Below are positions 9,124-18,293 of a DNA stretch of 23,026 nt, one piece after another; position 1 is the stretch's first letter; each line of letters starts with the position of its first letter. The notes beneath the pieces were generated by a model. That model was not told the origin of the DNA and made no database searches. It was given only the letters and a program-made list of their open reading frames with translations. Location of the stretch: positions 51,619-74,644 of the forward strand of contig NWUY0300009578.1 of NCBI GenBank assembly GCA_004151065.3, given 5' to 3'. Made by a program: the position numbers and the translations under genes. The stretch is from Larix sibirica (Eukaryota; Streptophyta; Pinopsida; Pinales; Pinaceae).

Positions 9124-9678
9124 GAATGGTGTGGCAACAGAAGAAAACATATTCAAAATTACATATTATGGAAAGGGTCGAATGCCAGTAAGTTTGATTT
9201 GATGTTTCTTTCAGTGTTAAGTTCCAATTTTATTGTTTCAGCTCTAGGAAAGCAAATCGACCATACAAAAAGAGTATTGTTGTTATCCTAGATTTGTTAC
9301 TATTTTAGGAGTGCGCTAGGCACTCCTTATTTTGTTAATTGTACCAACCAGACTTGTGATTCCCATTGACCTTCCTTTGGTTATCAGTGGACATTAATGC
9401 AATGGCATGTCTATATTAATGAAAATGATAATAAAATCAACCTTCCTTGAAACTTTGACATCTTGATGTTTTCAAATTCTTGCTAGTATGCTTCCACTTC
9501 TTTTTGTCACAAGTTGCATCTAAAATGTCTAAACATTTTACAGGGATTTGGTGAGAAGTGTACACCGAAGGGGCAATGCACGTTTGGTCCACGTCTTAGT
9601 GATGAAGATATTCATTTTCTGGCTGAGTATGTAAAGTTGCAAGCAGACCAAGGGTGGCCAAAGCTAGAACGTACATGA
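9124..9678 (+). CDS. CYTC6A: Cytochrome c6A, last two exons, copy 1 (partial)
   Basis: The exons are 9124-9187 and 9544-9678, joined across a 356-bp phase-0 intron with GTAAGT donor and TTTTACAG acceptor. Together they encode the C-terminal 65 residues. The reading starts after one base completing a split codon: NGVATEENIFKITYYGKGRM, then PGFGEKCTPKGQCTFGPRLS, ending QADQGWPKLERT and TGA at 9676-9678. Cytochrome c6A is a haem protein of the thylakoid lumen, related to cyanobacterial and algal cytochrome c6. Its defining feature is a 12-residue loop insertion with a Cys pair six residues apart that can form a disulphide, seen here as KCTPKGQC. The axial Met (GRMP) is present, and the position equivalent to Val52 is Ile. 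The haem CxxCH exon and transit peptide are absent from the 9.1 kb upstream. Family assignment is secure; whether the gene is complete is not. Confidence 0.93.
9307..9327 (+). other. Perfect 8-bp hairpin in the c6A intron
   Basis: AGGAGTGC (9307-9314), loop GCTAG and GCACTCCT (9320-9327) form a perfect GC-containing stem inside the 356-bp intron. No known function; it may be a remnant of a small inverted repeat. It is repeated at 16433-16453. Confidence 0.6.
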
Positions 9679-9960
9679 TTATTTCAAGATTCATCAAGCA
9701 CAGCCCACGGCAAGAGATAGTTCTGCACTATTTTGACTTGCTTTTTATCAGAAATATGATATATTTAAAATGATTATTTCAAGATTCATCAAGAACAGCA
9801 TATTGCAAGGGATAGTTCCTCACTTTTTGGACTAGCTTGTTATCAGAGATATGATATTCTAAGACTGATTATTTCAAGATTCATCTAGCACAGCACATTG
9901 CAAGAGATGGTTCTGCACTATATGGACTTGCTTGTTATCAGAAATATAATATACTAAAAC
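9676..9960 (+). repeat. 3 x 95-bp tandem array starting at the c6A stop codon, copy 1
   Basis: Units at 9676-9770, 9771-9865 and 9866-9960 are each exactly 95 bp. They begin TGATTATTTCAAGATTCATC and end in TATCAGA(A/G)ATAT(G/A)ATAT plus about 10 bp. Substitutions but no indels separate them. The first TGA is the cytochrome c6A stop codon, and the next base after the third unit again starts TGA (9961). If transcribed, the array forms the proximal 3' UTR. Since 95 is not a multiple of three, it is not a coding repeat. Confidence 0.95.
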
Positions 9961-10255
9961 TGACCTCTTACAGAATTATTATATTTTGAAACTACATGTA
10001 TTATTGGCTTGAAGCAAATGGCAGACACAGAATGGAGTTCATCATCGTGGCTTGGCTTATGTTGTATAGAAGGCAGCCTCGTTGGCTGCCACTGTTGAAG
10101 ACCATACAATTGGTTTCACTCACCATCATGGAGTTGATTAACATTTATTTGATCAAGAGCCTACAACCCAACTCATGAGTTAGTATTGTTGATCTCCACA
10201 AGCTTGGGAACATATTGTGCTCCAAGGAGCACAGCAAAAAAATAATGGACAAGGA
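9961..10255 (+). other. c6A downstream region with two GC-rich hairpins
   Basis: GGCAGCC (10072-10078), loop TCGTT and GGCTGCC (10084-10090) form a perfect 7-bp GC-rich stem. TGTGCTCC (10216-10223), loop AA and GGAGCACA (10226-10233) form a perfect 8-bp inverted repeat. Both lie downstream of the stop codon and could be 3' UTR structures. The open frame at 9996-10178 runs through the first hairpin and shows no family. Copy 2 equivalents are 17198-17216 and 17342-17359; substitution 10056/17182 lies just before the first hairpin. Confidence 0.5.
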
Positions 10256-10499
10256 GCATTGTCATCCCTCCTGGTCATCCAATAAAATATCCTAAAATAA
10301 AAATACATTGATTGCCAGATGAAACTACCAGTGAAACATAGTATTGCAGCTTTTTGTATTCTTAAAAAGGGTGTCCAGCATTGTTATCCCTCCTAGTCAT
10401 CCAATAAAATATCCTAAAATAAAAATACATTGATTGCCAGATGAATTGGCAGTGAAACGTAATATTGAAGCTTTTTGTATTCTTAAAATGGGTGTCCTA
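10256..10499 (+). repeat. 2 x 122-bp tandem duplication with AATAAA motifs, copy 1
   Basis: Units 10256-10377 and 10378-10499 both read GCATTGT(C/T)ATCCCTCCT, CATCCAATAAAATATCC, a TACATTGATTGCCAGATGAA block, CAGTGAAAC and GCTTTTTGTATTCTTAAAA, with only scattered mismatches. Each carries an AATAAA (10281-10286 and 10403-10408) that could act as a plant polyadenylation signal about 600-730 bp after the c6A stop. Such motifs are frequent in AT-rich DNA, so that role is unproven. Confidence 0.9.
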
Positions 10500-10815
10500 C
10501 AAGTAGCCACTCCCTCTCTAATGGCATGCCTTTATATTATAATAACTGATAATGATGATCTCCTTCAGAGCATAAATTAAAGTGATCCTAATTTTGGCAT
10601 CAAGAAGTTATGATCGTGATGTTTCATATATAGGTTCTTCTTGTTTGCCTTTACAACCTTGACCATTTGTTAAGGAAAGTGCACAAGGTAGCTATACTGT
10701 GCAAAACAGGGTTATTTAATGTAGTGTTCTTAGTCTTATTTATGTTTAATATTGTTAGTATAATTTTAGTTGAACTATATGTTAGAGTTTCAAAATAATC
10801 CGCACTCTTCACTGC
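10500..10815. other. Non-coding stretch, nothing recognised
   Basis: There is no gene or clear element. The minus-strand open frame at 10651-10851 starts beyond this stretch and has no family motif. The equivalent stretch is 17626-17941. Confidence 0.4.
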
Positions 10816-10920
10816 CCATTGGCTGAGTGGTAAGTTGAGGGTTCTTGTCATGATAAGTCAAGGGCCCTTGCCATGAAGAGACCCAATTTTGAACCTTGTG
10901 TGCACCTCTTGTCCACCCAA
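10814..10920 (+). repeat. Degenerate tRNA-derived SINE-like segment, copy 1
   Basis: TGGCTGAGTGG (10820-10830) is an exact match to the RNA polymerase III A-box consensus TGGCNNAGTGG. ATTTTGAACC (10886-10895) matches 7 of 10 positions of GGTTCGAACC, the B-box core, and is followed by TTGTGTGCAC, as is common after the B box in plant SINEs. Between them lies a 23-bp degenerate tandem duplication (10838-10860 and 10861-10883, both starting AGGG) centred on the palindrome CAAGGGCCCTTG. Removing one 23-mer brings the box spacing close to that of SINEs. There is no tRNA cloverleaf. The right end is unclear. Confidence 0.4.
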
Positions 10921-11166
10921 TTTTCAATATTGAAAATAGAGCATAAGTTGATATTAGGCTGTCTACCGATTACTCCACTAGTTCAGAACCATATGCTACT
11001 CTATTGTATAAGAACCAATGGTCCTTGTTGATATCATAAGAGAGGGAGAGAAAAAGATCAAATGGAACCACCAACATATTGTAAATCAGCATGAACTTAA
11101 AGCACATCACAAAGACAAGAGAAGATGAACCTATGAACAAGAGAAACACAAGATATGGTGCTTGTA

Positions 11167-11167
11167 N
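11167..11167. other. Single N: probable contig join
   Basis: An ambiguous base separates copy 1 from copy 2. The base before it corresponds to the base before the second N at 18293, and the sequence after it restarts at the equivalent of 4042. A one-base N at exactly this point is what a scaffold gap placeholder or a forced contig join looks like. Real tandem adjacency is not shown here. Confidence 0.85.
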
Positions 11168-13839
11168 TTTAAAATGACAATTTGAGTGGTAAAGAGCTTT
11201 AATGGACTCTTGCTTTAGAAAGAACTTTACATATTTTTGCTAACCCTTTTTTTGTTATTTTGTTAAATGTGCCTTGCTTAGTACAAATTCTCATTCCTTT
11301 TTATTTTTAGGAGATGCCTTCAATATTAATGTATTCTCATTGATAATTATGTATTTTTAGTTTCATTTATTTTATTCAATTATTTGTTAACATTAACATA
11401 AAGGAAGAAAATCTACGTAACTCTAAATTCCCAAGTATCACAAACCAAATTTTATTAAAACTTAAAGTAACATTGAAGTACTTTTTGAGCCACATTGATC
11501 TTATTCAATCATTTTTTGATATTAATATAGTGGAAGAAAATTTATACAACCTTAAATTCCTAAGAAATACAAACTCTTAATAATAATGTACAATATGGAA
11601 AACTGACCTTGAATTAAGGTACACTTTTATCCAAAAATTGACTCTCAAGGGATACACATAACAACAAACTCAGAGTTCTAAAAAAACACTCTCACCCAAT
11701 ATATAATCAATACAAGACCAATATATAATCAATACAAGACAATGGGATGCTAATAATCTCTTTCTCTAAATATATTCATTTTAGAATTTCTCCCACATTA
11801 TAATCTAACATTGAACTAAGATACACATTCATCCAAAATTAACTCACATGGATCAAAAGATACGCTTAACGTAGCAAATCATGCTCTTCAACCAAACCAA
11901 AGGTTTTACAAATAATACTTTCATCCAATATTTTTGTTTTAGAATTTCTTCCACATTATAATCTAGCACTAAACTAAGATATATATTCGTTCAAAATTAA
12001 TTGACATGGATCAAAGGATACACTTAACATAACAATACATGCCTTTCAACAAAGCCAAATTTTTTACAAATAATACTCACCCAACATATAATCAATATAA
12101 GATTAGGAAAATGCTAACCATTTATAACCTCTTCTTATAAATATATTCATTTTAGATTTTCTCTCATGTTATCTTCTTCCACTAAATCTATTCATTTTAT
12201 ACTTTTCCCATGTTACATTCTTCTTTCTTTGAATATATTCATTTAGAAAATTTTCCATGTTACAATCTATCTTGCAGTGTTTCCACAATGTATACTTTAT
12301 AATGTATTTCTATTAAAAGAACAATTTATGGGTGAGCATATCAACGTTCCTTTAGATATTCTTGATATTATTACTATGTTTTTAAACTTATTTCTCTAGG
12401 ATTTCTTAGCAAGATCTTTCATTTAACTTCAAAAATCACTTTCAAACGCATTTCTTGTATATAAAGGTCTTGTGAATAAACAAAACCAACCATAATATTT
12501 AAAAACACTTTTATAGAAACAAAACAAATAATCGAAAATCAAGAACCTTTAAGCACTGGCTCTACACAAAATTTCTAGGTATTTTGTTCCTCTCAAAGAA
12601 TTTCGGCAATTTCCTATCACTTGTTTTTTTCACTTTGGTGAGAAATGAGAGAAAAGTAGAAATTCATGAGAAATTACAAGACCATTTAAAATTTGTAATC
12701 GGTTTTAGCAAATCATTTTTTCTAATAGTAGATAGAAGGGTTGCTATAATGTTGACTTCTAACTATGCACTTATTTTCACTTGTCATACCAAATTAATTA
12801 AACGACATCATGGCTAACAATCTATAACCTATATAGAATATGTCATACCCAATAAACTTAAGGGAATCATCATTGTGATTGTATCATTTGTACAGTATAT
12901 ATGTGTTATACCCGATCAATTTAAGCAAATCATGATTGGGAATGTATCATATATGCAAAAACTATGTGTCATACGCAATAAATTTAAAAGTATCGAGAGT
13001 GAGAAGGTATCATCTATATACAAAATCTAATATACAACTTTTAAAGTTCTATAAAAATATCTTCCTAACATTATTGACAAAAAAACATGTAACACCATGA
13101 AGTAGCCTTGGAATATGCTCCTAAATACATCTTTGAATCTTGTATTGCCATCCTCAACCTTATGTAGGAAAATCATGATCATACTAGAATGAACCTCCAA
13201 ACTTTTTAAAAGTTGTACAAAAGTGTTTTTCAAAGATTCTTTGCTTATGAAGCATTTGCATAAAAAAAAAAAAACTTTAGAAGCAATGTTGAAAATTTCC
13301 AGTCATAAAAAGTTCTCAAGTTCCTCAAGAATAATACCAAGTAGCTCCAGGAACAATCATTACAATATTCAAATAGTATATATTTCAAAATCATTTGAAC
13401 TTAAAAATGAAATAGCTAGATGGAAACAAACTTTGAACAAAGCTAGGCATTTCACTCTATTGTAAAAACCTTCTAGTCATTATAACAATCACCAAATCCC
13501 AAGCATGGCAAACCAAAAATTCATTATAATAATCACCAAATCCCAAGCATGGCAAAACAAAAATTCACTTATATTGAAGGTTGTATAATCAATGAGAAAA
13601 TTAAATAAACAATAAACTATTTCTTATTAGGACCCAAAACCCAAATGCATGTGTATACATCAAAATGTTAAATTCATATCAAGAAAAATAAGGTCAGACC
13701 ATTAAAAATAGATAAATATTATAACTAATACCTTTTTTAATGTATATGTCATGGTATTATAAATAATATTCTAACTATTCAAATACATTAGATTTTCCTG
13801 CTTCTTTAAACGTGTTAATAATGAGAAAAATCACTATCA

Positions 13840-13859
13840 TTTTTTTCCCGCGAAAAAAA
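13840..13859. promoter_or_regulatory. E2F-like palindrome, copy 2
   Basis: This is an exact duplicate of the T7-CCCGCG-A7 element of copy 1, with TTTCCCGC at 13844-13851. Confidence 0.4.
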
Positions 13860-16249
13860 GCATACTATTGTTATTCAATAATAGTGAGAAAAATCATTAT
13901 CATTATGTTCACAATATCTACACTTGTAGTACTCGTTATACTTTACTTGCAAAATATGGAGCACGTTTTCTTCATCAACCAAAGAAGACATCCATGTGTC
14001 ACAACTTAGTGAATTAGGATTTGAATCCATGGTTCTATTGACACTCAAATCTCTATTTATGGAGGGGGTTGAATGAGATGGTGATTCGATACACAAATCT
14101 AGTTTGAAGTTGGGATGTTCTCGTCTTTAGAAGCTATCGACTAGCTTTCAAAGATATCATATAATCATATTGAAAGAAATCCACTATGTCCAATGTTGTA
14201 GGGTTCTCAAGTGGTAGAAATTTGCGTTTAGGAGCAAGCTAAGAGACATCAACATTGTTGCAACTATTGTAAGGATCGATGAGGGGATGATGGGTTTGGG
14301 GTCGAATCCCTTTCTTAGCAATTTTCTCTTGATATGAATGTTCCCTGCAATAAGATACCAATTGCACAATTTTCATTGACTAATTAATATCATATCAGTT
14401 ATGTCCACAATTGAAAGTCCCACTCATATTTGGAAATGGAACTGCAAGAACCTCTCTACCCATGACAGATCAAGGTTTCATATAAATATCAATCCTAAGG
14501 GAATTGATTGAACCAATAGAGGCAATAAAATTTCATATTTTTTGTAAAGGGATTGGAGTTTTATGATAAGCCCATATTTTTCTTCCATGCTTTAGATTGG
14601 GACACAGGTAGTTTATCCATCGGAGCCTGTGGCTCTTTCTACATCTTAGTAGACCCACATCACAAAAAGGGAAAAGATTATACATAATCTCTTCAATTCA
14701 GAAGCAATTATTAATTCCATTCAAGAACATGTAAGTAGGGATAGCAAGTAGGGACAAATCCATGTGGCAAGCTATAGAAAGAAACCATTGCACTCATGGC
14801 CACTTATCAACAAGGTAATCTAATTTATCATGGATGTGAATGAGGTTATTATACCATGACAGATGGAAGGTTAAGATGTATTCAAAGACATACAACTTTG
14901 ATCATTTAGATAGTCATCTACTGAAGGTCCTTCGGAGAAAAAATACCTATCAACATAATTATCTTCCTTGATGCTTAATACATCTAAAATTAAAATGAAT
15001 CTATATAAATAATAATCATTCCAAAACTTACATAAATTGACATAAACCTACCTTGCCTTCTCTTAAACTAAAGTTTGTTTCTTATAATGAACCTAATTTC
15101 AATTTATATTGTTAATATATGATAACAATTTTATATATGAGAAAGCTTATTTAAATAGTTAAGTTGTTCAAAACTTTGTTTTGTGAGGTTTTATTAACCT
15201 TTTTTAACAAACTTCATTTACCTTGAAATTTACAATCTAATGCCATGTGTAAGTGTGTTCTATGGTGAAACTAAGTGGCTTGCACATTGGGTTGTGTTTC
15301 TGGTTCTCTAGTTTCCATATATCCCACATTCAAACAATTACTAATAAGATTAGTTTCCATATATCCCACATTCAAACAATTACTAATAAGATTAGATGCA
15401 GTATTTGTACCAATCTTTAAAGTATGGTTTCATTTTCTCATATCAAGTGTTTTTAGTTGTATATGTTTCATATTATTGGTGTTGGGTAGTATTTCATGTT
15501 AGCATTATCTTGTTCGTTGTATCACATACAATGAATTTGATAACATTCCAAATATTATCAATGATTTAGAAATTATCAAATAACATCACACAAATATATA
15601 CATAATGCACATACAATTAGTTGTAATAAGAACAATGTTAAGGAGTTAATAACATGTGCATAGTTTTTAAAAGAGAGTAATCAATCAGATTACATAAAGA
15701 TGTAAGTGTAGAACCCAACTTTAATATAGATAAAAAAGATGAGTTACACAATAACTCCTTAAAGAATGGGAGATCATTCTCCAAATACCCCAAAACATTC
15801 ACATAATCATTTAACTTGTCTCTCAACAATGACTACATTACCGTTATATATACATACCAGTCATTGCACATGAGGCCCTTCATTAGGCTGAACCCATTAC
15901 ATATACATTTTGCCCCATATATGCTCCCCTTGGGGTTATATAATATATATTTAACCCTATATATGACCCAAGGATATCAGTTTAAGTACTACATATTTGG
16001 AGTTTGTATGTGTTTGCCTTTTCTTTTGGGGTGAATAGAGATAGAGCTTTTGGCATTCTGTAAAGCTGTGCACCATGTAAGACGATTCATATTATTGTAT
16101 TAGAAAGAGAAAAAAATTGTTGACATAGTAAAACTATGCATAAGATTTGTCATTGAAAGCAAATGAGGAAAAAAACTCAAACTGATGTTTTTTTATTTAA
16201 CATGAATTAGTTACTTATATTAAAAGTACTCGACATGTCAAACTTGCAG

Positions 16250-16804
16250 GAATGGTGTGGCAACAGAAGAAAACATATTCAAAATTACATATTATGGAAA
16301 GGGTCGAATGCCAGTAAGTTTGATTTGATGTTTCTTTCAGTGTTAAGTTCCAATTTTATTGTTTCAGCTCTAGGAAAGCAAATCGACCATACAAAAAGAG
16401 TATTGTTGTTATCCTAGATTTGTTACTATTTTAGGAGTGCGCTAGGCACTCCTTATTTTGTTAATTGTACCAACCAGACTTGTGATTCCCATTGACCTTC
16501 CTTTGGTTATCAGTGGACATTAATGCAATGGCATGTCTATATTAATGAAAATGATAATAAAATCAACCTTCCTTGAAACTTTGACATCTTGATGTTTTCA
16601 AATTCTTGCTAGTATGCTTCCACTTCTTTTTGTCACAAGTTGCATCTAAAATGTCTAAACATTTTACAGGGATTTGGTGAGAAGTGTACACCGAAGGGGC
16701 AATGCACGTTTGGTCCACGTCTTAGTGATGAAGATATTCATTTTCTGGCTGAGTATGTAAAGTTGCAAGCAGACCAAGGGTGGCCAAAGCTAGAACGTAC
16801 ATGA
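16250..16804 (+). CDS. CYTC6A: Cytochrome c6A, last two exons, copy 2 (partial)
   Basis: The exons are 16250-16313 and 16670-16804, an exact counterpart of the copy 1 exons with the same splice sites, intron length and stop codon. I saw no coding difference. Because this segment lies between two single Ns and is contained in copy 1, it may be an allele or redundant contig rather than a second gene. If the tandem arrangement is real, the 5' exons cannot lie within this copy's own 5.1 kb of upstream unit sequence, so the copy would be a 3' fragment unless it is spliced to exons of an upstream copy. Confidence 0.9.
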
Positions 16805-17086
16805 TTATTTCAAGATTCATCAAGCACAGCCCACGGCAAGAGATAGTTCTGCACTATTTTGACTTGCTTTTTATCAGAAATATGATATATTTAAAATGAT
16901 TATTTCAAGATTCATCAAGAACAGCATATTGCAAGGGATAGTTCCTCACTTTTTGGACTAGCTTGTTATCAGAGATATGATATTCTAAGACTGATTATTT
17001 CAAGATTCATCTAGCACAGCACATTGCAAGAGATGGTTCTGCACTATATGGACTTGCTTGTTATCAGAAATATAATATACTAAAAC
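16802..17086 (+). repeat. 3 x 95-bp tandem array starting at the c6A stop codon, copy 2
   Basis: This is the counterpart of the copy 1 array: units at 16802-16896, 16897-16991 and 16992-17086, again with exact 95-bp spacing and the first unit beginning with the stop codon. Confidence 0.95.
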
Positions 17087-17381
17087 TGACCTCTTACAGA
17101 ATTATTATATTTTGAAACTACATGTATTATTGGCTTGAAGCAAATGGCAGACACAGAATGGAGTTCATCATCGTGGCTTGGATTATGTTGTATAGAAGGC
17201 AGCCTCGTTGGCTGCCACTGTTGAAGACCATACAATTGGTTTCACTCACCATCATGGAGTTGATTAACATTTATTTGATCAAGAGCCTACAACCCAACTC
17301 ATGAGTTAGTATTGTTGATCTCCACAAGCTTGGGAACATATTGTGCTCCAAGGAGCACAGCAAAAAAATAATGGACAAGGA

Positions 17382-17625
17382 GCATTGTCATCCCTCCTGG
17401 TCATCCAATAAAATATCCTAAAATAAAAATACATTGATTGCCAGATGAAACTACCAGTGAAACATAGTATTGCAGCTTTTTGTATTCTTAAAAAGGGTGT
17501 CCAGCATTGTTATCCCTCCTAGTCATCCAATAAAATATCCTAAAATAAAAATACATTGATTGCCAGATGAATTGGCAGTGAAACGTAATATTGAAGCTTT
17601 TTGTATTCTTAAAATGGGTGTCCTA
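17382..17625 (+). repeat. 2 x 122-bp tandem duplication, copy 2
   Basis: This is the exact counterpart of the copy 1 duplication, with units 17382-17503 and 17504-17625 and the same two AATAAA motifs. Confidence 0.9.
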
Positions 17626-17939
17626 CAAGTAGCCACTCCCTCTCTAATGGCATGCCTTTATATTATAATAACTGATAATGATGATCTCCTTCAGAGCATA
17701 AATTAAAGTGATCCTAATTTTGGCATCAAGAAGTTATGATCGTGATGTTTCATATATAGGTTCTTCTTGTTTGCCTTTACAACCTTGACCATTTGTTAAG
17801 GAAAGTGCACAAGGTAGCTATACTGTGCAAAACAGGGTTATTTAATGTAGTGTTCTTAGTCTTATTTATGTTTAATATTGTTAGTATAATTTTAGTTGAA
17901 CTATATGTTAGAGTTTCAAAATAATCCGCACTCTTCACT

Positions 17940-18046
17940 GCCCATTGGCTGAGTGGTAAGTTGAGGGTTCTTGTCATGATAAGTCAAGGGCCCTTGCCAT
18001 GAAGAGACCCAATTTTGAACCTTGTGTGCACCTCTTGTCCACCCAA
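17940..18046 (+). repeat. Degenerate tRNA-derived SINE-like segment, copy 2
   Basis: This is the counterpart of the copy 1 segment, with the A-box-like TGGCTGAGTGG at 17946-17956 and the same internal 23-bp duplication. No differences were noted within the segment; the nearest is 18102 (T, against C at 10976). Confidence 0.4.
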
Positions 18047-18292
18047 TTTTCAATATTGAAAATAGAGCATAAGTTGATATTAGGCTGTCTACCGATTACT
18101 CTACTAGTTCAGAACCATATGCTACTCTATTGTATAAGAACCAATGGTCCTTGTTGATATCATAAGAGAGGGAGAGAAAAAGATCAAATGGAACCACCAA
18201 CATATTGTAAATCAGCATGAACTTAAAGCACATCACAAAGACAAGAGAAGATGAACCTATGAACAAGAGAAACACAAGATATGGTGCTTGTA

Positions 18293-18293
18293 N
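18293..18293. other. Single N: probable contig join
   Basis: This separates copy 2 from copy 3. Copy 2 ends here on the same base at which copy 1 ended before the first N, whereas copy 3 restarts 130 bp further into the unit (18294 corresponds to 4172, with its first base differing). Shared ends with staggered starts suggest contig termini rather than a biological junction. Confidence 0.85.

Larger units (their letters stand above)
4042..11166. repeat. 7125-bp large repeat unit, copy 1
   Basis: Every feature in this interval recurs at +7126 (copy 2), and the part up to 8631 recurs at +14122 (copy 3). Identity is close to complete. Between copies 1 and 2 I noted differences at 6231 (C/T), 6404 (C/T), 10056 (C/A) and 10976 (C/T). 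The copy ends at 11166 directly before a single N. It holds degenerate AT-rich repeats, the two terminal cytochrome c6A exons and their downstream repeats. No transposase, gag or RT sequence was recognised inside, and no terminal repeats bound it, so it does not look like one intact transposon. Confidence 0.95.
11168..18292. repeat. 7125-bp large repeat unit, copy 2
   Basis: This copy corresponds base for base to 4042-11166 at an offset of 7126, with at least four substitutions (13357 T, 13530 T, 17182 A, 18102 T) and no length change seen. Even the 13-A homopolymer at 13262-13274 has the same length as in copies 1 and 3. The whole segment is contained in copy 1, so it could be an allelic contig placed in tandem rather than a real second copy. 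Confidence 0.95.

Noticed and set aside
9109-9291. Open frame reading SNLQEWCGNRRKHIQNYIL as a separate small protein
   Set aside because: It is a shadow of the cytochrome c6A exon in another frame, running through the splice donor into the intron.
4042-11166. The 7.1-kb unit as an LTR retrotransposon or DNA transposon
   Set aside because: No long terminal repeats, terminal inverted repeats, target-site duplications, or transposase, integrase or RT motifs were seen within it.
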